A DNA stretch of 33,157 nt from a gamma proteobacterium symbiont of Ctena orbiculata (lineage in GTDB: Bacteria > Pseudomonadota > Gammaproteobacteria > Chromatiales > Chromatiaceae): contig NATW01000084.1 of NCBI GenBank assembly GCA_003094555.1, positions 1-33,157 of the forward strand, given 5' to 3'. The stretch's first letter is position 1. Every line of letters begins with the position of its first letter. Of this stretch, positions 1 through 8,732 are shown piece by piece. The position numbers were made by a program, and so were the translations under genes. The notes below the pieces were generated by a model. That model was not told where the DNA came from. It did no database searches and saw only the letters and a program-made list of their open reading frames with translations.

Positions 1-336
1 TTGGACAGAATCAAAGAGCAGGTCGAGCACAACCCGGTCGTTATCTACATGAAGGGAACGCCACAGTTTCCCATGTGCGGCTTTTCATCCCGTGCGGCCG
101 CTGCCCTGCAGGATTGCGGTGTCCCTTTCGCCTATGTGAATGTCCTTGCTGATGCGGAAATCTTCGAGAACCTGCCCCGGTATGCCGATTGGCCGACCTT
201 TCCCCAGATCTATATCGATGGTGAACTGATCGGTGGTTGCGACATTACCCTGGAGATGCACCAGAGCGGTGAATTGAAAAAAGTGATGGAAGAGGCGGCA
301 GCCAAAGTCGCGCCGACAGACGACGATCAAGTTTAA
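1..336 (+). CDS. grxD: Monothiol glutaredoxin, Grx4/GrxD type (5' end possibly cut)
   Basis: Grx4-family monothiol glutaredoxins bind a [2Fe-2S] cluster with glutathione and act in iron-sulfur cluster transfer in the cytoplasm. The protein shows YMKGTP (Lys about residue 18), the active site CGFS with Cys about residue 26, the WPTFPQIYIDGE block and GGCDI glutathione-binding residues, all in the family order. The reading frame is open from the first base with TTG as the first possible start. Family members usually have several residues before this point, so the real start probably lies just outside the window and the gene should be treated as 5'-incomplete. Its stop overlaps the next start (TAATG), so the two genes are probably co-translated. 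Identification is secure; the exact start is not. Confidence 0.93.
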   Translation: MDRIKEQVEHNPVVIYMKGTPQFPMCGFSSRAAAALQDCGVPFAYVNVLADAEIFENLPRYADWPTFPQIYIDGELIGGCDITLEMHQSGELKKVMEEAAAKVAPTDDDQV

Positions 337-857
337 TGGTCAAATGGGATACCCGCTTCCTTGGTCTGGCGGCTTATATCTCTTCCTGGAGTAAGGATCC
401 CTCATCCCAGGTCGGTGCGGTGATCACTGACGGCAACCGGATCATCTCCCTGGGTTACAATGGATTTGCCGCGGGTGTGGAGGATAAGCAGGAACGCCTG
501 GAGGATCGGGACCGCAAGCTCAATCTGACCATCCATGCCGAAGAGAATGCGATGATCTTTGCCAAGCGGGATCTCACCGGTTGCACGGTTTATGTCACCC
601 ATCCACCCTGCCCCCGCTGTGCCTCAAAGCTGATCCAGGAGGAGGTCGGGCGGATTGTCTATATAAAGCCCAGCGAAGACTTTCTCTCCCGCTGGGCTGA
701 TGATATCCAGCTCTCCAGGGAGATGTATCGTGAGGCCGGTGTCGAGGTGACCGGTTACGCCCTGCAGGAGATCAACCATGAGAATGCCCAGATCACCATG
801 GCACCCGGTGGTTTTTTCAAGAATGTGATGAACCTCTTTCTCCATTCTGACGATTGA
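336..857 (+). CDS. dCMP deaminase family zinc deaminase
   Basis: Cytidine/deoxycytidylate deaminase superfamily enzyme of 173 residues. The zinc site is complete: HAEENA supplies the His ligand and catalytic Glu, and PCPRC supplies the two Cys ligands about 28 residues later. The N-terminal part (DPSSQVGAVI, SLGYNGFAAGVED) matches dCMP deaminases that remove the amino group from dCMP to feed dUMP/dTMP synthesis. The C-terminus (about residues 125-173) extends beyond the catalytic core and has no feature I recognise. The ATG overlaps the grxD stop (TAATG), indicating translational coupling with grxD. dCMP is the likely substrate from family resemblance; another pyrimidine or a modified base cannot be excluded. 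A convergent gene starts 50 bases downstream. Confidence 0.85.
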   Translation: MVKWDTRFLGLAAYISSWSKDPSSQVGAVITDGNRIISLGYNGFAAGVEDKQERLEDRDRKLNLTIHAEENAMIFAKRDLTGCTVYVTHPPCPRCASKLIQEEVGRIVYIKPSEDFLSRWADDIQLSREMYREAGVEVTGYALQEINHENAQITMAPGGFFKNVMNLFLHSDD

Positions 858-907
858 AAAACCCCGGCAATATCTGGGTAGCATCCTTTATTCAGTGAAT
901 ACCCATC

Positions 908-1291
908 CTAAGAATCCAATAGATCGCTCAATGCACGGATGAGGTCGGTTTCGGTGAGCATGCCTGCGACGATTTTATCATCGCCGATGACCGGTAGGCA
1001 GCCGATCCTGTTGTCGTTCATCTGCTTGGCTGCCGATGCCAGCGGAGTATTCGCGTTCGTGGTGTAGACCGGGGTATGCATAACCTCTGCGATCTCCACC
1101 GGTGCCTCTTTGAAATAACGGGCGGCGAGTTGAAGGTCCCGTCGCGTGACAATGCCTACCACTTGATTTTCATTATCCACAACCGGCAGGTGGTGCATGT
1201 TTTTCTTTTCCATTATCTCGAAGGCTAAATCGTAGTTGTCCTCTTGTTGTACGGTAATTGGAGTGGAGCTCATATAGTCGCTTACCAACAT
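908..1291 (-). CDS. Tandem CBS-domain protein
   Basis: Small cytoplasmic protein of 127 residues made only of two CBS motifs (roughly residues 1-60 and 65-127). Each has the pattern D-x-M followed by LPVVD..VVGIVTRRDL or LPVIGD..VAGMLTETDL. Stand-alone CBS pairs bind adenosine nucleotides and act as energy sensors or partners of other proteins; no partner is visible here. I place the start at MLVSDYM because GAGGAGAG lies 5-7 bases upstream of that ATG on the minus strand. An upstream in-frame ATG would add 13 residues without a good ribosome site. It is a single gene, convergent with the deaminase gene and divergent from the following gene. Confidence 0.87.
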   Translation of the reverse strand: MLVSDYMSSTPITVQQEDNYDLAFEIMEKKNMHHLPVVDNENQVVGIVTRRDLQLAARYFKEAPVEIAEVMHTPVYTTNANTPLASAAKQMNDNRIGCLPVIGDDKIVAGMLTETDLIRALSDLLDS

Positions 1292-1516
1292 CGGTCTCTC
1301 CTCTGGTGTTTCATTGTTATAACCAGCCACGGACTGGATAGTGATTCATTTATAACTCAACTTTAGACGAAAAATTCCATAGAAGGCGCAAGGGACTGTT
1401 CCTGAAACGCCCCCCAGTCTGTTGGAACCGCCCTGTTTATCCTGAAAAAACAGTAATTTTGTTCCATACTAGGTACTTAGGCTCGGATATTAATGGTTTT
1501 GATAAGGGGAAGGTTG

Positions 1517-1960
1517 ATGCCCAAGAAGAGTAAATCCAATAAAGCACTTCAAGCTAAGCTCCAGAACAAGCTGAAACAAAAATTCGTCAAAGCTGACCAC
1601 CATAAAGCCCTGAAGGCCAGGGTGGTTGCATTGGAAAAGGAGTTCAAGGCGCTTCGCAAGATGTTGGAAGGAGGCGCTAGAAAGGCCTCCCCGGCAAGTA
1701 AAAGACGCACAACTAAAAAGCCGGTGGCCGGGAAACCCGCTGCCAGTCAGGCCGGGGCAAAGACCAACAACCTGCAGATGATCAAAGGCATCGGTGCCGT
1801 CATCGAGAAAAAACTCATGGAATACGGGGTCAACAGTTATGCCCAGATCGCTGCCTGGAGTGATGCTGAGGTAGAGGATTTCTCGCAAAGACTCAACTTC
1901 AAGGGCAGAATCGAGCGGGAAGGCTGGGTGGAACAGGCAAAGCAACTACTGGCTGGATAG
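1517..1960 (+). CDS. Lys-rich small protein with C-terminal helix-hairpin-helix domain
   Basis: Protein of 147 residues in three parts. The N-terminus is basic and Lys/Gln-rich (MPKKSKSNK...). It is followed by a likely coiled coil to about residue 60 and a Ser/Thr/Lys/Ala-rich linker to about residue 90. The last 55 residues resemble predicted DNA-binding helix-hairpin-helix (flap-endonuclease-like H3TH) domains: IKGIGAVIEKKLMEYGVNSYAQIAAWSDAEV, followed by FKGRIEREGWVEQAKQLL. That C-terminal unit is also found fused to ribosomal-protein-like or membrane proteins, and its exact role is not established. A nucleic-acid-binding, nucleoid-associated role is an inference. The start is set at ATG 1517 because AAGGGGAAGG (1504-1513) is well placed; an ATG 24 bases upstream has no such site. 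Confidence 0.75.
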   Translation: MPKKSKSNKALQAKLQNKLKQKFVKADHHKALKARVVALEKEFKALRKMLEGGARKASPASKRRTTKKPVAGKPAASQAGAKTNNLQMIKGIGAVIEKKLMEYGVNSYAQIAAWSDAEVEDFSQRLNFKGRIEREGWVEQAKQLLAG

Positions 1961-2113
1961 CCCATGCCTGGGACCCCGTCTTAAAAAACCGGGGCTCCAA
2001 CCCTAGATCGAAACAAGATCTGGTCTGAATCTCTTGGTATATTGAACCGGCATGGGCCTGAGTCATGATCGGGCCGTGATGATAGTAGAGTGCCTGCTTC
2101 CAAGGAGAGTTTG

Positions 2114-3559
2114 ATGTCCCAACTGAGCCACTACCCTCATATGATTGCGGCCGATATCGAGCCTGCAGGTCAAATAGTGGTCACCGCGCCATTCGATCAG
2201 ACACCGATCGCGAGCATAGATAGCGTGGATGGGGCTGGCGTGGAGCAGGCGTTGACTATTGCGCGAACACTGTTCGATGACCGCTCCCGGTGGTTGCCTC
2301 TCTCGGATCGGATAGGGATCCTTAAACGTACCGCCAAGCTGATGACCGAGCGGGCTGAGTCACTGGCACTGGAGGCGGCCAGGGAGGGGGGTAAACCCCT
2401 CGTGGATTCACGGGTCGAGGTGACGCGGGCCATCGATGGTATCGCGATCTGCATCGAGACCCTGCGTAGCGAGGCCGGGGAGGAGATTCCCATGGGGGTC
2501 AATCCCGCCTCCCGGGGACGGATCGCCTTCACCCATCGGGAGCCGATCGGGGTGGTGGTGGCGGTCAGCGCCTTCAACCATCCCCTGAATCTGATTGTGC
2601 ACCAGGTCGCACCGGCGGTTGCCACCGGCTGCCCGGTGATCGTCAAACCGGCCGAGGACACACCCCTCTCCTGCATGCGCTTCATCGAGATGCTCAGAGA
2701 GGCCGGTCTACCGGCTGGATGGGCCCAGGCCCTGATGACCACGGATCTCGAGGTTGCGGAAAAGTTGGTGACCGATCCCCGGGTCGATTTCTTCAGTTTT
2801 ATCGGTAGTGCCCGGGTGGGGTGGTGGCTAAGATCACATCTGGCCCCGGGAACCAGATGCGCCCTGGAACATGGTGGCCTGGCGCCGGTGATCGTCGAGG
2901 CCGATGCCGACCTGGAGGATGCCCTGCCACTGCTCGCCAAGGGCGCCTTCTATCATGCCGGGCAGGTGTGTGTCTCGGTACAGCGGGTATTTGCCGAGCA
3001 GTCGATTGCACGTCGCATAGCGGATGGCCTGGCGGCGGAAGGGAACAATATGCAGGTGGGTGACCCAACCCTGGAGGAGACTGCGATAGGTCCACTGATC
3101 CGCCCCCGTGAAATGGAACGCATCCATGCCTGGGTCACCGAGGCGGTGGAACAGGGTGCTGAATTGATCTGCGGCGGCCAACCATTTTCCGCCACCTGTT
3201 ATCAACCCACGGTACTCTTTAATCCACCGGTGGATGCAAAGGTCAGTACCCAGGAGGTCTTCGGTCCGGTGGTCTGTGTCTATGCCTATGATGATATGGA
3301 TATGGCCATCGATCAGGCCAATGCGTTGCCCTTCGCCTTTCAGGCGGCTGTCTTCAGCAACAATCTGCAGCGCTCCCTGCGGGGTTATAAGCGTCTGCAT
3401 GCATCGGCGGTGATGATCAACGATTTCACCGCTTTTCGAGTCGACTGGATGCCGTTCGCCGGTTTGCGACAGTCGGGGATGGGGGTTGGTGGCATACCCC
3501 ATAGCATGCGGGATATGCAGATCGAGAAGATGATGGTGATCCGTTCTGACGAGTTATGA
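2114..3559 (+). CDS. NAD(P)-dependent aldehyde dehydrogenase family protein
   Basis: ALDH-superfamily enzyme of 481 residues, oxidising an aldehyde to a carboxylate in the cytoplasm. Visible signature residues are Asn155 (FNHP), Lys178 (VIVKPAED), the dinucleotide-loop segment SFIGSARVG near 229, Glu252 (LEHGG) and nucleophilic Cys286 (GQVCVSVQR). The C-terminal EVFGPVV, MINDF and GMGVGG blocks are also present. The GQVCVSVQR form is common in lactaldehyde/glycolaldehyde/succinate-semialdehyde-like branches, but the substrate cannot be fixed from sequence alone. AAGGAGAG (2102-2109) precedes ATG 2114, so I reject an ATG 24 bases earlier. It is convergent with xseA and their ends overlap by 6 bases (3554-3559). 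Confidence 0.9.
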   Translation: MSQLSHYPHMIAADIEPAGQIVVTAPFDQTPIASIDSVDGAGVEQALTIARTLFDDRSRWLPLSDRIGILKRTAKLMTERAESLALEAAREGGKPLVDSRVEVTRAIDGIAICIETLRSEAGEEIPMGVNPASRGRIAFTHREPIGVVVAVSAFNHPLNLIVHQVAPAVATGCPVIVKPAEDTPLSCMRFIEMLREAGLPAGWAQALMTTDLEVAEKLVTDPRVDFFSFIGSARVGWWLRSHLAPGTRCALEHGGLAPVIVEADADLEDALPLLAKGAFYHAGQVCVSVQRVFAEQSIARRIADGLAAEGNNMQVGDPTLEETAIGPLIRPREMERIHAWVTEAVEQGAELICGGQPFSATCYQPTVLFNPPVDAKVSTQEVFGPVVCVYAYDDMDMAIDQANALPFAFQAAVFSNNLQRSLRGYKRLHASAVMINDFTAFRVDWMPFAGLRQSGMGVGGIPHSMRDMQIEKMMVIRSDEL

Positions 3560-4912
3560 CTCTTTGTCTTCGATGCGGCACAGCAAACGGCCTTGACTGA
3601 GTCTGGCATCCACCTTGTCACCTATCTCCACCTCACTGCTTGCGTGGATAACGCGCCCATCCTCTTCACGACTGACGATGGCATAGCCCCTGCTCAGGGT
3701 ATTCAGCGGGCTGAGGGTATGCAGGTCCCTCGCCAGCTGCCCCCATCTTGCCTGTTCGTCCCTGAGACGGCGCTCCATGGCGCGCTGCAGCCGCTCTGTA
3801 TATAGCTGGTATTGATGTCGCTGACCCTCGATGCGTTGTTGCGGGGAGAGATGGGTGAGCCGGGAACGCAGCCTTTCCAGTCGATGTTGCAGGGTGACAA
3901 GATGGAGCTGATGGGCCTGTCTGAGTCGCTGGCACAGTTCATCGAAGCGTTGGGCGCGCTGTTGCAGACGTTGGCTGGGGTGTTGTCTCAGCAGGCGGTT
4001 GCTGAGTGTTGACAGCTGTTGCTGGTGATATTTCAAGCGTCGTGTCTGGTTCAAGGCGAGACGTTGCCTTAGCTGATGCAACTGCTTCACCCAGGCCGCT
4101 TGATCCGGTGATACCAACTCCGCCGCCGCTGATGGGGTGGGCGCGCGCTGGTCGGCGACAAAGTCGGCGATGGTGAAATCGATTTCATGGCCGATGCCGC
4201 TCACCAGGGGAATCCGGGAGGCGTGGATGGCACGCGCGAGTCCCTCGTCGTTGAATGCCTGCAGATCCTCCAGTGATCCCCCGCCGCGACTCAGGATCAA
4301 CAGGTCGCACTCACTGCGTTGGTTGGCCAGTTGCAACATCCTCACCATCTGCTCGGCCGCACCCTCACCCTGTACCTGGACAGGATAGATGACCACCGGC
4401 AGTGCCGGAAAACGACGCTTCAAGACGCTCAGCAGATCCCGAATCGCAGCACCGCTTGGCGAGGTGATGATGCCGATCTGCTGCGGCATGGCGGGCAGCG
4501 GTTGTTTGTTTGCCGCATCGAACAGGCCTTCCGCGGCAAGTTTCTGTTTGAGCTGTTCAAAGGCGAGTCTCAAGGCACCTTCGCCCGCCGGTTCCATATG
4601 TTCGGCAATCAGCTGGAACTCGCCACGTGCCTCGTACAGGCTCACCCTGGCGCGAAGCATGATCTGCTGTCCGTTCTGGGGTTGAAAGCGCAGCCGTTGA
4701 CGTTTCATACGAAACATGGCGCAGCGAACCTGGGCGATCTCATCCTTGAGGCTGAAATAGATATGTCCGGAGGCCGGTTGTGCCAGGTTTGAGATTTCAC
4801 CGCTGATCCAGATCAGCGGAAAGCTGCCCTCAAGCACTGAGCGTGTTTCCCGCACCAGGCGGGAGACCGTATAGATGTCTCTCTGGGTAAAATCACTCTG
4901 TGACGTGTTCAA
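3554..4912 (-). CDS. xseA: Exodeoxyribonuclease VII large subunit
   Basis: XseA, 452 residues, is the catalytic large subunit of exonuclease VII, which degrades single-stranded DNA in both directions and works with multiple small XseB subunits (xseB is not in the window). Seen in order: an N-terminal OB-fold nucleic-acid domain (SRLVRETRSVLEGSFPLIWISGEISNL), then GIITSPSGAAIRDLL, the LILSRGGGSLEDLQAFNDE block, and SGIGHEIDFTIADFVADQRAPTPSAAAELV. A long Arg/Gln-rich coiled-coil region follows, then the C-terminal LSRGYAIV segment. Length is normal. The start is TTG, whose bases overlap the stop of the upstream c-di-GMP signalling gene (TTGA), suggesting coupled translation. Pairing xseA with such a gene is unusual, and I see no promoter of its own. 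Confidence 0.95.
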   Translation of the reverse strand: MNTSQSDFTQRDIYTVSRLVRETRSVLEGSFPLIWISGEISNLAQPASGHIYFSLKDEIAQVRCAMFRMKRQRLRFQPQNGQQIMLRARVSLYEARGEFQLIAEHMEPAGEGALRLAFEQLKQKLAAEGLFDAANKQPLPAMPQQIGIITSPSGAAIRDLLSVLKRRFPALPVVIYPVQVQGEGAAEQMVRMLQLANQRSECDLLILSRGGGSLEDLQAFNDEGLARAIHASRIPLVSGIGHEIDFTIADFVADQRAPTPSAAAELVSPDQAAWVKQLHQLRQRLALNQTRRLKYHQQQLSTLSNRLLRQHPSQRLQQRAQRFDELCQRLRQAHQLHLVTLQHRLERLRSRLTHLSPQQRIEGQRHQYQLYTERLQRAMERRLRDEQARWGQLARDLHTLSPLNTLSRGYAIVSREEDGRVIHASSEVEIGDKVDARLSQGRLLCRIEDKES

Positions 4913-7900
4913 GCTGTCTGTTTCTTCAGGCCGGATTCAAAGGTATCCGCTGGTAACGGATGGTCAAAGTAGTAACCTTGAAATATCTTGCAGCCGTTGT
5001 CACGAAGAAATTGCAATTGAGCCTCAGTCTCGACACCTATGGCGATTGCATCCACCTCCATCTGCTGGGCCATGGTGATGATGGTCTGCACCAGTTTGGC
5101 ATCCTTGGGATCGGTGGTGATATCCCTGATGAAGCTGCGATCGATCTTCAGTTCGTCAAGGGGAAGCTGTCTTAAATAGGTGATCGAGGCATAACCGATC
5201 CCAAAGTTGTCGATACAGAATCTCACCCCAAGTCTTTTTAGGGCCAGGATCTTCTGTATCGCTTCGTCGAGGTTTTCGATCAAGGTGTTTTCATGGATTT
5301 CCAGGGTCAAGTGATTCGGATTGAATGAGGTCTCCTGCAAGATACCCTTAACTTGATCGGCAAATCCGACCTGATGAAAGTGCACCGCATTGATGTTGAC
5401 AGATATGCGTCTAAGTGAATAGGAGTCTTGCATCCACAGGTTACTGAGGGTCAGGGCCTGTCTTAGGCTCCATTCACTGAGCGGCAGGATCTGCCCCGAC
5501 TCCTCAGCCACCTGGATAATGGTGCTGGGTTTGATTTGACCCTGGTGTGGATGGTTCCAGCGCAACAGTGCCTCCGCACTTACTATCTGCTCCTCAGTGT
5601 TGAGCATGGGTTGAAAATGGAGCTGCAGTTGGTTCTTTTTCAGTGCCAGACGAAGATCGTGCTGCAGGCGCAGATGCTCCTCGGCGGCCTGCTGCATGCC
5701 AGGCAGGAAGAAGCGGATGGTGTTACGTCCCGCCTCTTTGGCGCGATACATAGCGGTATCGGCAAACTTGAGGATATCGTCGGCGGTTTCAATCGTCATT
5801 GGAAAGATCACGATACCGATACTCAGGGTGATGTGGAGTTCATTATCGTTGATGGTATAGGGCTCAGATATGGTTTTCAGAATCTTCTGTGCACCCTGTT
5901 GGGCCTGTTGAGCCGCCAGTTGCGGATCTCCGCTGAGCTCGGAGAATAAAACCACGAATTCGTCACCACCCAGTCTGGACGCGGTATCTTCATCGCGAAT
6001 CTGTTGTGTCAATCTGTTCGCCACCTCCTGCAGCAGTATATCTCCAATATTGTGTCCCAAGGAGTCGTTGATGGTTTTGAAATGGTCAAGGTCCATGAAC
6101 AGGACTGCGCCACGGTGGTTGTGTCGCATGCAGCGCGCCTTTGCCTGGCTGAGGCGATCTATCAGCAAGCGTCTGTTGGGCAATTCGGTGAGGATATCGA
6201 ACGAGGCCTGATGTTCCAGCTTGTCCATGGCGCGCATGCGTTCGATCTCGGCACTGATGCGGGCGGCGATAATGTCCATGACCTCCGCCCACTCAGGTTC
6301 CATGTAGAGGGGCTTGCTCGAGGTGACCCAGACGATGCCGATAATCTTGCCCGTGAGATCCCTGATGGAGGTGCCGGCATAGCCCTGGGCCTTCAGCAGC
6401 ACCAAATCCTCATCATCGGGAAACAGGTCCTGCACCCCGCGTGTATAGAGCTTTGCACCTTCCTTGATTACGGTTTCGCAGGGTGTTCCTGTGAGCGCAT
6501 ACTCAAATTCATCGATGACCTTATTATTGGCGATCATAGCCAGGGCCTTGATACGCTTGCCTTCGATCAACTCGCCGATGTTGGCGCTATCGGCATCGAA
6601 CCAGTGGCAGAGTTCCTGTGCCACATGTTTGAAGAAGTCGCCACCGGTGATCCCCACCATGCTCTGCATCAGGGTATGCAGGGTTTCGGATGCCCGTTTA
6701 CGCTCCGATATCTCCTGATGGGTGCCGCAGGCACGCACCGGACGCTGGGTGCTTGGTTCATGTTCTACGGCACCGCCTGAACCCTCGATCCATATCCAGT
6801 GGCCATCACTGTGGCGCATGCGAAACTCTACTTTGTAGGGGATACCAACCTCGATATGCTGCATGACAATAGGCATTATCCGTTCATGATCCGCGGGGTG
6901 AAGACGACTTTGCCAATCCTCGATATTGCCATTCACATCACTTGGCAACAGCCCCAGCATCTCCAGCCATCGGTTATTTACCGTCAACTCGTTGGTGATC
7001 AGGTTCCAATCCCAAAACCCCAGTGATGCACCTTTGATAACCAGGGATAACTGTTTCTCGGTCTCACGTTGCAGGCTCACATCCATGATGGAGACGGGAA
7101 TATGGCGTGACCCATCGACTGTGGTGGAGAGAGGAAACGCAACAATCAGCTGGATACGCCTTCCATCGGCTGCGAGCATGGAGATTTCCGCAGTGAAGCT
7201 GGTTTTTTTTTCGCTGCTTGCGATCAGAAACTCCTTGAGTGCGTTGAGGACATCAGGGGTGTAGCTCTCCGGCAGCCAGTGTTGCAGTTGGTACAGGCTG
7301 TCGACGGCAAATAACCGCAGGGTGGCTGGATTGGCATTGATGACCCGGATTAACCGGATATAGTCTGCGATCTCTTGCGGATGGTTGTCGAAATAGCCGC
7401 GTATATCCTCGACACCTGAATCGATGAGTTGTTGTAACTTGATTAACGCCCTGGAACTGTCGCCTTCACACAAGGCGATGGCAACGCCGTTGAAGAACTG
7501 GTGATATTGGGCTGCCTGAGAAATCAATTTTTGGCTCTTACGGCTATGTTTCAGGCTGAGAATCTGCGCCACGACCAATAGCGCGACAATCACCAAGCCG
7601 CTGATCAGCAGTGTCCGTAACACCCATCTCGGTGCCTTCACTTTGGTCCGGGTATCCGGCCCAAACAGGGTTCTCAGGTTTTCCTGATAGACAGAGAGAT
7701 CGTCGATTTTCATGATCGCCAAATGGTGATCCAGGCGTTTCCGGATAAATGCGGCAGTGGGTGATTTTGGCGAGATGGCCAGGCGTATATCCTGTGGCAT
7801 GAGCACAATCGGACTGGCAATCGCGGGGTAGATATGGCCCCGGGTTGCGCCAAACAGGCGATTGACCAGACCGGCGTCAGCATTACCTTGGGCTACAGCG

Positions 7901-8433
7901 CGCAATACCCTGTCATAGGTGTCATACTCGATGAGATCACAAACAATGAGGAAGGATTCGCAAAGTGCCTCGAATCCATTTTCACCCGTGATATAAACGT
8001 CATCACGCATGACGGCGATACGCTTGCCATCCAGGTCAGGTAAGGATTGGATAGACGACTCTTCCGGAACGAAGATCTGTGCCCAATTACTCACCAGGCT
8101 CTGTTCGGTAAATATAAATCGTTGTTGCCTGGCTGGATTGATTGCAATGGCGGGCAGCAGGTCGATCTTGCCTGTGGAGAGGCGCTGCAGGTTATCACTC
8201 CAGGTACCAGCAATATAGTGTAGTTTCCAACCCTCCTGGGAAGCGATCTCTTCAAGAATCTCTATAAACAGACCACCCGGGCTACCGCTCTGGTTGGTAG
8301 TGACCAACGGGGGGTTGTTGTAGATGCCGACCTTCAGCAGGGAGGCGGATTGGTCCGACTGTACGACATCTGCCAGCAATAGCAAAAAGAGCAGGAGATA
8401 CCTTCCAATTTGGCTGACAACTCGTCTCCGCAT
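4909..8433 (-). CDS. Transmembrane sensor with periplasmic SBP, PAS, GAF, GGDEF and degenerate EAL domains
   Basis: A 1174-residue inner-membrane c-di-GMP signalling protein. Domains in order: signal/anchor helix (about 8-26), a type-3 periplasmic solute-binding fold (about 33-260), one membrane helix (271-293), a PAS-like domain (about 305-455), a PAS_3-type domain (about 462-578), a GAF domain (about 585-735), GGDEF (about 740-905) and EAL (about 930-1165). The cyclase motif GGDEF (822-826) is intact, with the inhibitory RxxD site at 813-816, so c-di-GMP synthesis is expected. The EAL domain keeps Glu954, Asn1013, Glu1045, Asp1075 and Lys1096. It has Asn1076 where the second metal-binding Asp of DDFG belongs, and Ile1132 where the Glu of EGVE belongs, so hydrolysis is probably lost or weak. 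The periplasmic domain suggests sensing an amino acid or other small ligand, which is unidentified. The stop overlaps the xseA start. Confidence 0.92.
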   Translation of the reverse strand: MRRRVVSQIGRYLLLFLLLLADVVQSDQSASLLKVGIYNNPPLVTTNQSGSPGGLFIEILEEIASQEGWKLHYIAGTWSDNLQRLSTGKIDLLPAIAINPARQQRFIFTEQSLVSNWAQIFVPEESSIQSLPDLDGKRIAVMRDDVYITGENGFEALCESFLIVCDLIEYDTYDRVLRAVAQGNADAGLVNRLFGATRGHIYPAIASPIVLMPQDIRLAISPKSPTAAFIRKRLDHHLAIMKIDDLSVYQENLRTLFGPDTRTKVKAPRWVLRTLLISGLVIVALLVVAQILSLKHSRKSQKLISQAAQYHQFFNGVAIALCEGDSSRALIKLQQLIDSGVEDIRGYFDNHPQEIADYIRLIRVINANPATLRLFAVDSLYQLQHWLPESYTPDVLNALKEFLIASSEKKTSFTAEISMLAADGRRIQLIVAFPLSTTVDGSRHIPVSIMDVSLQRETEKQLSLVIKGASLGFWDWNLITNELTVNNRWLEMLGLLPSDVNGNIEDWQSRLHPADHERIMPIVMQHIEVGIPYKVEFRMRHSDGHWIWIEGSGGAVEHEPSTQRPVRACGTHQEISERKRASETLHTLMQSMVGITGGDFFKHVAQELCHWFDADSANIGELIEGKRIKALAMIANNKVIDEFEYALTGTPCETVIKEGAKLYTRGVQDLFPDDEDLVLLKAQGYAGTSIRDLTGKIIGIVWVTSSKPLYMEPEWAEVMDIIAARISAEIERMRAMDKLEHQASFDILTELPNRRLLIDRLSQAKARCMRHNHRGAVLFMDLDHFKTINDSLGHNIGDILLQEVANRLTQQIRDEDTASRLGGDEFVVLFSELSGDPQLAAQQAQQGAQKILKTISEPYTINDNELHITLSIGIVIFPMTIETADDILKFADTAMYRAKEAGRNTIRFFLPGMQQAAEEHLRLQHDLRLALKKNQLQLHFQPMLNTEEQIVSAEALLRWNHPHQGQIKPSTIIQVAEESGQILPLSEWSLRQALTLSNLWMQDSYSLRRISVNINAVHFHQVGFADQVKGILQETSFNPNHLTLEIHENTLIENLDEAIQKILALKRLGVRFCIDNFGIGYASITYLRQLPLDELKIDRSFIRDITTDPKDAKLVQTIITMAQQMEVDAIAIGVETEAQLQFLRDNGCKIFQGYYFDHPLPADTFESGLKKQTA

Positions 8434-8569
8434 AGTCGAAATTCCAATAAAAAACCTTCCTTACCAAAAGCATAGCCCTTCAACACCCGAATGTGAGGTA
8501 ATTTTCCTCCCTGCTGTGATCTTAATTCCTCTACAGGAGTTGCTGTTCTCTGTGTCTGATGGGGGCTGT

Positions 8570-8587
8570 CAGATGGCGCGCCATCTG
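8570..8587. promoter_or_regulatory. 18-bp perfect palindrome between the GGDEF/EAL gene and guaB
   Basis: CAGATGGCGCGCCATCTG is a perfect 18-base palindrome in the 299-base divergent intergenic region. It lies about 80 bases upstream of the guaB -35 element and about 140 bases from the start of the divergent gene. It could be an operator or an RNA hairpin; no T-run follows, so it is not an intrinsic terminator. The binding protein is unknown. Confidence 0.4.
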
Positions 8588-8665
8588 CTGAGTGTGGCAA
8601 GTTCAAAATAGACAATATGGCGGACGTTATATGTTGTTGTTTTATAGTTATATTTTGGTTAGCGG

Positions 8666-8694
8666 TTTACCGGCCAACCGGCACCTCCTATAAT
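8666..8694 (+). promoter_or_regulatory. sigma70-type promoter of guaBA
   Basis: TTTACC (8666-8671) and a perfect TATAAT (8689-8694) are separated by 17 bases and lie 38 bases before the guaB ATG. This is the best promoter-like sequence in the window and fits expression of the guaB-guaA pair. A short GC-rich stretch (CCGGCCAACCGG) fills the spacer. Confidence 0.7.
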
Positions 8695-8732
8695 GCCCGG
8701 TTTATTTCACACCACCTGCCGGAATAACTGTT

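Noticed and set aside
858..907. Terminator between the two convergent genes
   Set aside because: Only a weak GGGTA/TACCC pairing; no T-run or stable stem.
1971..1998. Hairpin GGACCCCG...CGGGGCTCC as a terminator
   Set aside because: Stem has a bulge and the A/T run is in the loop, not after the stem, on either strand.
2197..2940. 247-codon minus-strand frame opposite the aldehyde dehydrogenase gene
   Set aside because: Shadow frame, Ser/Arg-rich low-information protein, no ribosome site.
6004..6780. 258-codon plus-strand frame opposite the GGDEF/EAL gene
   Set aside because: Lies entirely antisense to clear domain sequence and shows no recognisable motif.
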